Origin: Candidatus Poribacteria bacterium
GTDB taxonomy: Bacteria; Poribacteria; WGA-4E; WGA-3G
Assembly (NCBI GenBank): GCA_026702755.1
Contig: JAPPBX010000071.1
Span: 1 to 64,000, forward strand
Direction: 5' to 3'
DNA length: 64,000 nt
Below, one piece after another: positions 24,410 through 32,061 of this stretch. Within the stretch, counting starts at the first letter, position 1, and each line of letters opens with the position of its first letter. The translations under genes were made by a program, and so were the position numbers. The notes beneath the pieces are model-generated. The model saw only the letters and a list, made by a program, of their open reading frames with translations, had not been told where the DNA came from and did no database searches.

Positions 24410-25213
24410 CTAACGATGATTCGGTACGCTATGCCTCCGTTTTAACTCCCCCCAAGCAATTGGTAACTTTGCACGAGGCGAGACATCAAAAGGCACAAGG
24501 CGGTCTTCAAAATATTCAAACTGCGCGATCTGTTTACCTTTGCCGTCACAGATACCGACGTAGATACCGACTTCAAGCGGTTTATCAAACTCCTGTTCGG
24601 TTTCGCCGATGTCTATCCATGCATCTTTGGCTTCCCGTTTCCACCATGCTGTGAAAGTGTCTTTTTCACGGCGGAGTCGCATGTAGAGATCCATTTCACC
24701 TGCGGGATCCTGGAATCCCGGAACGACACCGACAAGACCTTCACCGGCATCGAACTGTCGTTTTTGATATTGGATGACAGCATCGTTACCGTTTGCGGGA
24801 CCGCGTCCCCAGAGTTTAATCGTCACCCATTCGCCTTCGCGACCTTGGCGATCCTTCGTTGTTGGTGAGTAGGCAGCGATACCTGCGACGACACAAGCAT
24901 CTTCATAGTCCATGTAGAGATGTGTTTCTACATCAAAATCACCTTCATGTTCCTGATAGAGTCGATTCGTTGTGTCCGAGGGCCAGAGATTGCGGTTCAG
25001 TTCACCCGTGACATGAAGCCATCCGGCTTTCGTTTTGCCCATATCCCACTTCTTCGGTTCAACGCCTTCCTCGTCAGCGGTCTTCCATTTCCAATTCGGA
25101 TTTTTCAAAGCGTTTCCGTCAAACGGGTCACCGAGGGAAGGCGCGGCTTCAGTAGAAAGTGTGCCTAAAAGCATCGCAAAACCAATAAGTAATAAAATAG
25201 TTGCTGTTTTCAA
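24410..25213 (-). CDS. Secreted DUF1349/concanavalin-like protein with TWG tail (copy 1)
   Basis: The 267-aa product has a signal peptide (LKTATILLLIGFAMLLG) and a DUF1349-like jelly-roll with DVETHLYMDYEDACVVAGI, WVTIKLWGRG and YMRLRREKDTFTAWW. The start is taken as TTG at 25213, with GGAG 7 nt upstream; a GTG at 25249 would place a TGGCGAC hairpin repeat inside the coding region. The protein ends DVSPRAKLPIAWGELKRR, a tail shared with four other secreted proteins in the window. It is 42 nt downstream of a paralogue. Carbohydrate binding is the usual role of this fold. Confidence 0.75.
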   Translation of the reverse strand: MKTATILLLIGFAMLLGTLSTEAAPSLGDPFDGNALKNPNWKWKTADEEGVEPKKWDMGKTKAGWLHVTGELNRNLWPSDTTNRLYQEHEGDFDVETHLYMDYEDACVVAGIAAYSPTTKDRQGREGEWVTIKLWGRGPANGNDAVIQYQKRQFDAGEGLVGVVPGFQDPAGEMDLYMRLRREKDTFTAWWKREAKDAWIDIGETEQEFDKPLEVGIYVGICDGKGKQIAQFEYFEDRLVPFDVSPRAKLPIAWGELKRRHSVPNHR

Positions 25214-25291
25214 ATTTTTTCTCCATATCCATAAAGAAACTGGCGACACGGAGTCGCCAGCAACTTCAAAAATTACAAATAGCGTTCGCTA

Positions 25292-26074
25292 TTATTGTTG
25301 TCCTTTGAGTTCGCCCCACGTGACTGCAAGTCGACCGCGCGGATCAACAGGCGTTACCGGACTTGATGCTTCACGGAAGTAGTCAAAAGTGACAGTCATC
25401 CTGCCTGCTTCGCTTGCACCTTCACAGATGCCGACATAAAGACCGACTTCGAGCGGTTCTTCAAGTTCGTTCGTCGCTTTGCCGACCGGGATCCAATCGC
25501 CTTCTGCATTCGGCTTGAACCATGATTCATATTCGTCGCCATCGCGTTTGACGCGCAGTTCGACTGGAATAACGCCCTGCTCCGGATTGTAGTCGGGTTG
25601 TGTGCCGACGTATCCTAAATCAGCAGAATCATTTTGACGCCGTTGGTACTGGAGTACAGCGTTGTTGCCTTGTGCAGCCCCACGACCCCACAACTTCAAT
25701 GTCACCCACTGGCCATCACGGTTTTGGTGATCTTTTGTCGTCGCGGAATACACAATGATGCCAGCAACAGTGCAAGCATCGCCGTAATCAACAACCATCA
25801 ACGTTTCGATGTCAAACTGGTCCTGATCTGTGATCTGATAGAAACGCGTACTGGTATCATCAGTCCACACGTTTTGATCGAATCCCGCCTCGGCAACGAT
25901 CAGTCCATCCTTTAGTTCCCAAGGACTTTTATCGCCATCCTTGACCTGCCAAAAGGATTGAAGGCTTTGACCCGTTCCATTAAATTCATCACTCATCAAC
26001 GTTTGTGCGAAAACGCCAGGGATGAGGCATACAGAGAAAATCAGAATTGCAATTATGCAAGTAATCTGTTTCAT
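25292..26074 (-). CDS. Secreted DUF1349/concanavalin-like protein with TWG tail (copy 2)
   Basis: This 260-aa paralogue of the neighbouring gene has a signal peptide (MKQITCIIAILIFSVCLIPG) and matching core segments: DIETLMVVDYGDACTVAGI, WVTLKLWGRGAAQGN and VELRVKRDGDEYESWF. The ATG at 26074 has AAAGGA upstream and is preferred over an in-frame start at 26125. The tail is VDPRGRLAVTWGELKGQQ. The pair probably forms an operon. The shared core and tail indicate a local duplication before substantial divergence. Confidence 0.8.
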   Translation of the reverse strand: MKQITCIIAILIFSVCLIPGVFAQTLMSDEFNGTGQSLQSFWQVKDGDKSPWELKDGLIVAEAGFDQNVWTDDTSTRFYQITDQDQFDIETLMVVDYGDACTVAGIIVYSATTKDHQNRDGQWVTLKLWGRGAAQGNNAVLQYQRRQNDSADLGYVGTQPDYNPEQGVIPVELRVKRDGDEYESWFKPNAEGDWIPVGKATNELEEPLEVGLYVGICEGASEAGRMTVTFDYFREASSPVTPVDPRGRLAVTWGELKGQQ

Positions 26075-26471
26075 TAAAACATCCTTTCTATTTTTTTGTA
26101 CGGGACGACATCTGTCAGGTTTCAAAAGAGTTCTCTTTCTCTCTTCTCTCGGTTGACTTCGGTTCGTCCATACAGATAGTTAGTTTAGAATATATTAACA
26201 TAATTAACTGGAAAAAATCAACTTTTTCCCCGAAATTTCGTACTTAATAATGAATCTAAAAAAACAGGGCTATTTTAACTTTTGCTTTTTCAACTGATAT
26301 TAACCCCCTAAATCCCGCTTATCAGAGGCACTTGACACATTTTCTTTGGAAAACTAAATGAGCGTAATAAAAAAGCAGATCTCCTTGCAATTCGCGCTAA
26401 GACTATGTTAAAATCAGAATTGGTGCAAAATTCAGTCCAAATTGTAGGTTATACTCTTTAGGAGGCAAACT
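26075..26471. other. Intergenic region between divergent genes
   Basis: About 400 bp of mostly A/T-rich DNA separating the minus-strand DUF1349-like pair from the plus-strand isomerase. I see no gene or hairpin repeat in it beyond the Shine-Dalgarno sequences at both edges. Confidence 0.5.
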
Positions 26472-27236
26472 ATGAAGGTAGGCATTCGGGACGGGATGTT
26501 ACCCGTTTCCTTTGAAGAATCGTTTCAGAAGGCAAAAGAAATCGGGTTTGATGGTGTTGAAATTTGTATGGGAGCGAATTACCGCGAACATGTGCTTTGG
26601 GAGGATGGCGGGATCGATAAAGTGAACAGTTTGGCAGAAGCTGCTGGTATTGAGGTGTCTTCGCTATCACCGGGCGGTTTCACTGCGTATTCGTTCATGC
26701 ATCCGACCGATAGCACGCGGAGCGAAGGCATTGCGAAATTGCAATATTTGGCAGAGACGTGTCCACAACTCGGCACGAATGTGATTCTGGTGCCGTTCTT
26801 CGGTGGTGGACAGATCCAAGATGACCACATCAACGCGCCACGGTTTCTTGATGGATTGAAGGCGGCTGCTGAAACCGCTGAAAAACATGGGGTTTTCCTC
26901 GCTATTGAATCGACTTTAAGCGCGGAACAACACCAACAAATTATTGATAACGTCGGTTCGTCAGCTGTCGGCGTGTATTACGATATGGGGAACGCGACCG
27001 GATTCGGCTATGATTCGCCGTCCGAGATTCGGAGCTTGGGCAGCGCAATCACACAGATGCACATCAAAGACACTGGTGGTAATCATGCGGGTGAAGGCGA
27101 TGTCGATTTTCCAGCAGTCTTTGACGCCGCGCATGCTGTTGGATATGACAGTTGGTTTGTACTGGAAACACCCGGTAAGGACGATCCCGTTGCGTCTGCG
27201 GCAAAAAATCTCAATTTCGTGAGGAACAGTTTTTGA
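26472..27236 (+). CDS. Sugar phosphate isomerase/epimerase family TIM-barrel protein
   Basis: The 254-aa protein matches the AP-endonuclease-2/xylose-isomerase-like TIM barrel: IGFDGVEICMG, LAIESTL (metal Glu), GVYYDMGNATGFG (Asp), MHIKDTGGNHAGEGDVDF (His and the Gly-rich loop) and WFVLETPG (final Glu). These residues bind a divalent metal in sugar isomerases and epimerases. AGGAGGC precedes the ATG by 7 nt. It stands alone on this strand and precedes the 27-29 kb pair after 79 nt. The substrate is not predictable, but such genes are common in carbohydrate or inositol breakdown loci. Confidence 0.85.
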   Translation: MKVGIRDGMLPVSFEESFQKAKEIGFDGVEICMGANYREHVLWEDGGIDKVNSLAEAAGIEVSSLSPGGFTAYSFMHPTDSTRSEGIAKLQYLAETCPQLGTNVILVPFFGGGQIQDDHINAPRFLDGLKAAAETAEKHGVFLAIESTLSAEQHQQIIDNVGSSAVGVYYDMGNATGFGYDSPSEIRSLGSAITQMHIKDTGGNHAGEGDVDFPAVFDAAHAVGYDSWFVLETPGKDDPVASAAKNLNFVRNSF

Positions 27237-27315
27237 GGCAACAGCAAAAATCCCATTCGTCATTGGAATTTTGTAGTATCAACATCGGCTCTCGACTCAT
27301 GACGGAGGCGTTGGC

Positions 27316-28122
27316 ATGAATAGTCCAAAAACGATAGTCCCCCACTCCGAAAGTAAAAAACTCCTGTCTCTACCGACACGCGAAGCGGAGCAACTCTTTC
27401 AAAGTTACGAGAAGCAGCAGCAATTGGAAATTCTGAGTGCAACTCGCAACCCGAGATCCAGAGAGAAACTCTATTATCTCGTGCCTGATTGTACGGAACT
27501 TATCCAAGAAAGTCCGACCGAGGAAGTCCTCCAAGTTTTGGACACAATGCTCGGCACGGGACTCGCTTCAGTCCTATTGCCGTGTCTTTCAAATGAGCAA
27601 TTTGAGGAGCTACTGGACATCGCTGTTTGGCGAGAAGGTAAACTCGATGAAGAGTCATTGGACCTCTGGCTTTTTGAACTTTCTGAATGTGAGCGGGACG
27701 ACCTCGGACGATTTCTCAGAGAACTCGATATCCGCCTATTGGCGGTGCTTCTCCATGGACGTGTCGCACTCAAGGATGACCACACCGGAATGCTTCTTGA
27801 AGCAGGCTACTTAGATCCAGGTTCACCAGCGATTGATTATGCAGATGAGCGTGCTCGAGCGATTTGTAATGCCATGTGGGAAGCGGACGATGAAATTTTC
27901 GTAGCGTTCATTCAGGAACTCTTCTTGATTGATACAGAAGGCAATATTAAGGATGAACTCGCCGCCGTTTTCGATGCTGTACAAGCCGACAGAGCCCAAC
28001 GCGTCGAAGCACGTGATAAAGAAGCCGGCATTGATGTTACTGAGTCTGACCTCATAGAAAAAGTTGACTTAGAGTCGCTTACATTTGATGATGACGAGGA
28101 CGAAGATGACGAAGACGAATAA
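27316..28122 (+). CDS. DUF6178-like protein, N-terminal part
   Basis: This 268-aa acidic helical protein resembles, from memory, the N-terminal half of DUF6178: a block with YLVPDCTELIQESPTEEV, FEELLDIAVWREGKLD and WLFELSECERDDL. It ends in an Asp/Glu run. GGAGG lies 8 nt before the ATG. The next gene starts inside its last codons and may be the C-terminal half of the same family, so one ancestral protein could have been split into two translationally coupled genes. No function is known to me, and the family assignment is tentative. Confidence 0.6.
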   Translation: MNSPKTIVPHSESKKLLSLPTREAEQLFQSYEKQQQLEILSATRNPRSREKLYYLVPDCTELIQESPTEEVLQVLDTMLGTGLASVLLPCLSNEQFEELLDIAVWREGKLDEESLDLWLFELSECERDDLGRFLRELDIRLLAVLLHGRVALKDDHTGMLLEAGYLDPGSPAIDYADERARAICNAMWEADDEIFVAFIQELFLIDTEGNIKDELAAVFDAVQADRAQRVEARDKEAGIDVTESDLIEKVDLESLTFDDDEDEDDEDE

Positions 28123-29074
28123 GTTTTCTCTTGTGTCGGAGGCGACGCTTGACGGGAGGCTCTTCCTCGCACAAGCGTTGGCGCACGGAGATACGCTTGG
28201 TGGCATCCCTCGTGAGGAGGCGGATACGCTTTATCAGAACATTGCCGCCATTGCCCACAAACTCATTACAATGAAGACGAGAGACCTCTCGGATGAATCG
28301 GGACTGCGGACGCAGATTCAGACTGCGTTTACGCTCACCAGTCTTGGGTTGGAATACGGGAGCAAAGGCGATCTTGACAAAGCGGTTCGACTTCTTCGTA
28401 AAACCCGGGTCGTCAAATTTTTTCAAATCGGCAATACACTGGCAGAAAAATTGTTGGGTAGGGCGCGCCATCTTTTGGAAGACGGTGTGATTCTGCCTCC
28501 GAGCAGAGACGAGGAACGCGCCCTCGGCACCACCTATACAGACCTTGAAACAGAAGGTATCCAGATTTATACGCAAGCGGAACTTGAATTTCTAAAGGCG
28601 TTGCTGACCTACAGAACCACTATTCGGACGCTTCAGGTAACAATCAGAGATACAGATACCCCAAGATCACTGCTCCACTTGTCTGAAATCGACCTAATCG
28701 ACCGCCAGTTGGCATGTATCGAGAATCGTTGCCATTACGTAAGAGCCTTGCCATTGGATAATCTGTTCATGCTGGATCCGCCGCTCAGCATCTTTCCGAA
28801 TCCCATTGAACACCTCACACTCGGTTTGATAGTCAATCTTGTACTCTATCGACAAGCTGATTTTCAGTTAGACCCTGACACACGGGAAGATTTTCATAAG
28901 TTGGCTTATGAGGACGGTGAGATTCGATCATCGCTCCGAGAGCAGTTGCTCGACTGGATCACGCAGTATCTTGAACAGACACACCAACCCGAACCTGTGA
29001 AGGCGTATGCGGTCTCTTATTGGGATGATTGTCTCCGAATGGAGGGTCGACTGGTTTCATCTGAAGCGTCTTAG
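28106..29074 (+). CDS. DUF6178-like protein, C-terminal part
   Basis: The 322-aa helical product begins MTKTNKFSLVSEATLDGRLF; the ATG at 28106 has GAGGA 5 nt upstream, inside the preceding gene, which it overlaps by 17 nt. Segments such as FTLTSLGLEYGSKGDLDKAV, TKTRVVKFFQIGNTLAEKLL-like text and IENRCHYVRALPLDNLF look like the second half of a DUF6178-type protein. No catalytic motif is visible. The stop overlaps the convergent HEAT lipoprotein gene by 4 nt. Tight coupling to the upstream gene suggests a complex of the two products. Confidence 0.6.
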   Translation: MTKTNKFSLVSEATLDGRLFLAQALAHGDTLGGIPREEADTLYQNIAAIAHKLITMKTRDLSDESGLRTQIQTAFTLTSLGLEYGSKGDLDKAVRLLRKTRVVKFFQIGNTLAEKLLGRARHLLEDGVILPPSRDEERALGTTYTDLETEGIQIYTQAELEFLKALLTYRTTIRTLQVTIRDTDTPRSLLHLSEIDLIDRQLACIENRCHYVRALPLDNLFMLDPPLSIFPNPIEHLTLGLIVNLVLYRQADFQLDPDTREDFHKLAYEDGEIRSSLREQLLDWITQYLEQTHQPEPVKAYAVSYWDDCLRMEGRLVSSEAS

Positions 29075-29742
29075 CGATCGGACAACGTTTTCTTTGCATC
29101 CGCGATTGCTCTGCGTGCGCGTGGGGTGCCAATATCGTTCAAAGCACGTTCCGCCATGCGACGAAGTTCAGGTTCGGGCGAATTGAGTGCTTCAATTAGC
29201 GGTTCAACTGCGGGGGTGCCTATTGTCCCCAAAGCACGCACGACAAGACGGCGGACGTTCCACACTGGATCTGTGAGTGCGTTAATGAGGGCAGGCAAAA
29301 TCGTATCAAGCGGTGTGCCGATTTCACCTAAGGCATAAGCGGCATTCAATCGAATATCCGCTGATTCTGCTGTTAGGGCATCAATGAGATACGGCACGGC
29401 AGGTTCACCCAAATTTTGCAGGGCGACAGAGCCGACGACGCGGATATTTTCGTCGGGATCTGTGAGCACAGAAATAAGTGCCGGAACAACACGGGCAGCG
29501 GGGGTCTTGATTTCGCTGAGCGTCCAGGCAGACATCTCACGAATCTGCGGATTTTCATCGGATAGCCCGTGGATGAGTGCGTTGATTGCCTCCGGTCCCA
29601 TTTTGACTAAGGCTTTGGCGGCTTTGGTGCGACGTGCTGCTTCTGTGTCACCGAGTTGATCAACAAGCGTTTTTGCCTGTTGTTCCTGCGACTGACATGC
29701 TACCAGACACAAAAGAATGAGGATTAAAAGAAAGTACTTCAT
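29071..29742 (-). CDS. HEAT-repeat lipoprotein
   Basis: The 223-aa product has a lipoprotein signal (MKYFLLILILLCLVAC, lipobox LVAC with C16). About five HEAT/PBS-lyase-type repeats of roughly 35 residues follow, for example LIDALTAESADIRLNAAYAL and LINALTDPVWNVRRLVVRAL. It would be a membrane-tethered solenoid that binds another protein. No catalytic residues are expected in this fold. It overlaps the convergent DUF6178-like gene by 4 nt and is transcribed alone, away from msrA. Confidence 0.85.
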   Translation of the reverse strand: MKYFLLILILLCLVACQSQEQQAKTLVDQLGDTEAARRTKAAKALVKMGPEAINALIHGLSDENPQIREMSAWTLSEIKTPAARVVPALISVLTDPDENIRVVGSVALQNLGEPAVPYLIDALTAESADIRLNAAYALGEIGTPLDTILPALINALTDPVWNVRRLVVRALGTIGTPAVEPLIEALNSPEPELRRMAERALNDIGTPRARRAIADAKKTLSDR

Positions 29743-29886
29743 AGGTTGTGACTATAGCAGCGTTTTCGGCTTTTTGCAAGTTGTTACGTTTGAAAGTTGG
29801 AAACCTCGTCGGTGAATGGACGTTACACTATATCACTAAAGGAGAAACACGGGGTTCGCCGCGGTGCGAAAACCGTCAATAAAAAG

Positions 29887-30426
29887 ATGAAATTAGAGAC
29901 AGCGACATTTGGTGCAGGTTGTTTTTGGTGTGTTGAGGCAGTCTTTCTGCAATTGGAAGGCGTTCACGAGGTCGTCTCTGGATACACCGGTGGCACGACT
30001 GTTAACCCGACATATCAAGCAGTGTGTATGGGAATGACGGGGCACGCTGAAGTGATTCAGCTTCAGTTTGATCCAGCCGTTATTTCATACCAAGAACTGT
30101 TGGAAGTTTTCTGGCACACGCATGATGCGACGACCTTAAATCGGCAGGGTGGTGATGTCGGCACCCAATACCGTTCCGCGATTTACTATCACACGGAAGC
30201 ACAAAAACAAACCGCGGAACAATCTAAAGCCGAGATGGATGCCTCCGATATGTGGGATAACTCGATTGTGACAGAAATTACGCCAGCTGATGTCTTTTAT
30301 CCCGCTGAAGACTACCACCAAAACTATTTTCAATTGAATCCAAATCAGGCGTACTGTCAATTTATAATTCATCCAAAAATGCGAAAATTCACAAAAGATT
30401 TTAAGGATAAACTTAAAAATGATTAA
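29887..30426 (+). CDS. msrA: Peptide-methionine (S)-S-oxide reductase
   Basis: The 179-aa product contains the MsrA signature ATFGAGCFWCVEAVF with the catalytic cysteine of GCFWC, then GYTGGTTVNPTYQAVCMG-like text and the conserved HAEVIQLQFDP and GGDVGTQYRS blocks. It reduces methionine-S-sulfoxide in proteins using thioredoxin; a thioredoxin reductase gene lies at the end of the window. An in-frame start at 29797 adds 30 residues not found in the family, so 29887 is preferred although its Shine-Dalgarno is weak. It overlaps the following adaptor gene by 8 nt, which suggests coupling. Confidence 0.93.
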   Translation: MKLETATFGAGCFWCVEAVFLQLEGVHEVVSGYTGGTTVNPTYQAVCMGMTGHAEVIQLQFDPAVISYQELLEVFWHTHDATTLNRQGGDVGTQYRSAIYYHTEAQKQTAEQSKAEMDASDMWDNSIVTEITPADVFYPAEDYHQNYFQLNPNQAYCQFIIHPKMRKFTKDFKDKLKND

Positions 30427-32053
30427 TAGACACATTTTGAAGTCAGGAACAGCCGCTGGCTCTCGGGAGTCAGCAGTCGACAAAGAGAACTTTAAAAGCC
30501 GAAAGTTGAAAACTATTTTTGGTGTGCTTATCTGTTTTTTCAGTGTTGGCATCACGATTGCCCAAGAGACATCATCAATCGCCGTACCGGTTATAACAGC
30601 GAGACGCGGGACGATTGTTTCGACAACGCAGTACGCTGGACATTTAGAACCGCAGGCAGAGGTAAGTATATTTGCCAATGTTTCGGGGAAGATTGTTAGT
30701 CTGAATGCGACTGTTGGGCAAAGTGTGGCGAAAGGCGATGTCATCGCTGAAATCAATTCGAGTGAAGTCACACTTGCGGTGATACGGGCAGAGTCAACAT
30801 TGAGCAGTGCGCAATCCCAACTCACATTGAAGGAGGCGAACGCCCAGGCAGGTATCGAATCTCAGTTAGCAGTTGCAGAGGAGAAGTTGATGACAGCACA
30901 GTCGCAACTTGTCGAGACGAGATCACTCGCTGAAATACGCGTCCGTAACCAACTGATACAGGCGGAATCGGGGCACAAAGCGGCCAAAGAGACAATTGAA
31001 AAATCGAAAACAAATGCTGAACAAGCACTGGAACGCGCAAAAGTGGAGCGGGATGACGCGAAAGCGGATTACGATCGAAACAAATCGCTTCATGAAAAAC
31101 AACTCATCAGTGATAGCAATTTTGAATCGGTAGAAAAGCGGTTGAAATTGGCAGAAATCCGTTTAGAAGAGGCGCAGGGCACAGCATCAAAGTTTGCGGA
31201 AGGTTCAACACATCCTTCCATAGAGAAAGCGAAAGCAGAACTCGCTGTTGCGCAGAAACTGGTGGAAATCCGCAGCTGGGAGCGCGAGATCGCTCTCGCA
31301 GAATCAAAGGTCACACAGGCACAAGCAGACCGCGACTCGGCGCAGAAACTGGTGGACGCAAAATCATGGGAACAAGAGATTGCGATTGCGAGGTCGGCGG
31401 TGAGTCAAGCCGAAGAACAACTCAAAGTTGCGCGGGAACAGATGGATGAGGCAACTATTAAGTCCCCGATTGATGGCACTATTTTAACGCGTCATTTAAG
31501 TGTAGGAGACCACGCCCGACCCGCTACATCGCCTACCGGAAAACCTGTATTTACAGTAATCGGCGTTGACACCCTCAAAGCAATTTGGAGTATGCCTGTT
31601 GCAGATGCTCGCCGCATTCATAGCGGCGAACTCGCCCTGATTTCCACGAACGCCGGTATTCGGAATATTGTCGGCACAATTGATTTTATCAGTCCGACAG
31701 TTAACCGTGAAAATAACACAGTGCTTGTCCACGCCAACGTGCCAAATTCTATGGGAACACTCTCTCACAACGGCGGTTTGAGGCCGGGCGGTGCGATCAC
31801 GGTTTCCATCAAAACAGGTGAACGGAAAAATGTCCAATTGGTCCCTTTGCACTCGGTTTTACACATTCAGAACGGCAGCGGGACTCTCTTTAAGGTTGAA
31901 GAGAATGTAGCACGCCGAGAACAGGTGAGCGTTGGTGCTGTTTACGGTGGGGAGATAGAGGTTACCTCAAGACTTTTGAACGGAACACTAATAATTGTTG
32001 GTGAACAACACCGATTACAGGACGGAACGCCGGTGTCCATTGTGCGGGATTAG
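30419..32053 (+). CDS. RND/HlyD-type periplasmic adaptor with long coiled coil
   Basis: The 544-aa product has a hydrophobic segment (KTIFGVLICFFSVGITIAQ) then the membrane-fusion-protein core: YAGHLEPQAEVSIFANVSG (lipoyl/barrel), a long Ala/Glu/Lys/Gln-rich coiled coil at about residues 120-335, SPIDGTILTRHLSVGD and the beta-barrel end. The coiled coil is longer than in most adaptors, reaching farther through the periplasm. The first 25 codons include a hairpin repeat (CTGGCT..AGTCAG), so the true start may be downstream. No inner-membrane pump gene is adjacent; the next gene is on the other strand. Confidence 0.82.
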   Translation: MINRHILKSGTAAGSRESAVDKENFKSRKLKTIFGVLICFFSVGITIAQETSSIAVPVITARRGTIVSTTQYAGHLEPQAEVSIFANVSGKIVSLNATVGQSVAKGDVIAEINSSEVTLAVIRAESTLSSAQSQLTLKEANAQAGIESQLAVAEEKLMTAQSQLVETRSLAEIRVRNQLIQAESGHKAAKETIEKSKTNAEQALERAKVERDDAKADYDRNKSLHEKQLISDSNFESVEKRLKLAEIRLEEAQGTASKFAEGSTHPSIEKAKAELAVAQKLVEIRSWEREIALAESKVTQAQADRDSAQKLVDAKSWEQEIAIARSAVSQAEEQLKVAREQMDEATIKSPIDGTILTRHLSVGDHARPATSPTGKPVFTVIGVDTLKAIWSMPVADARRIHSGELALISTNAGIRNIVGTIDFISPTVNRENNTVLVHANVPNSMGTLSHNGGLRPGGAITVSIKTGERKNVQLVPLHSVLHIQNGSGTLFKVEENVARREQVSVGAVYGGEIEVTSRLLNGTLIIVGEQHRLQDGTPVSIVRD

Positions 32054-32061
32054 AATCGATC

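Noticed and set aside
25214-25260. GTG start at 25249 for the DUF1349-like gene
   Set aside because: It lies in a TGGCGAC/GTCGCCA hairpin repeat with no ribosome-binding site; the TTG at 25213 has GGAG at 7 nt and opens directly on the signal peptide.
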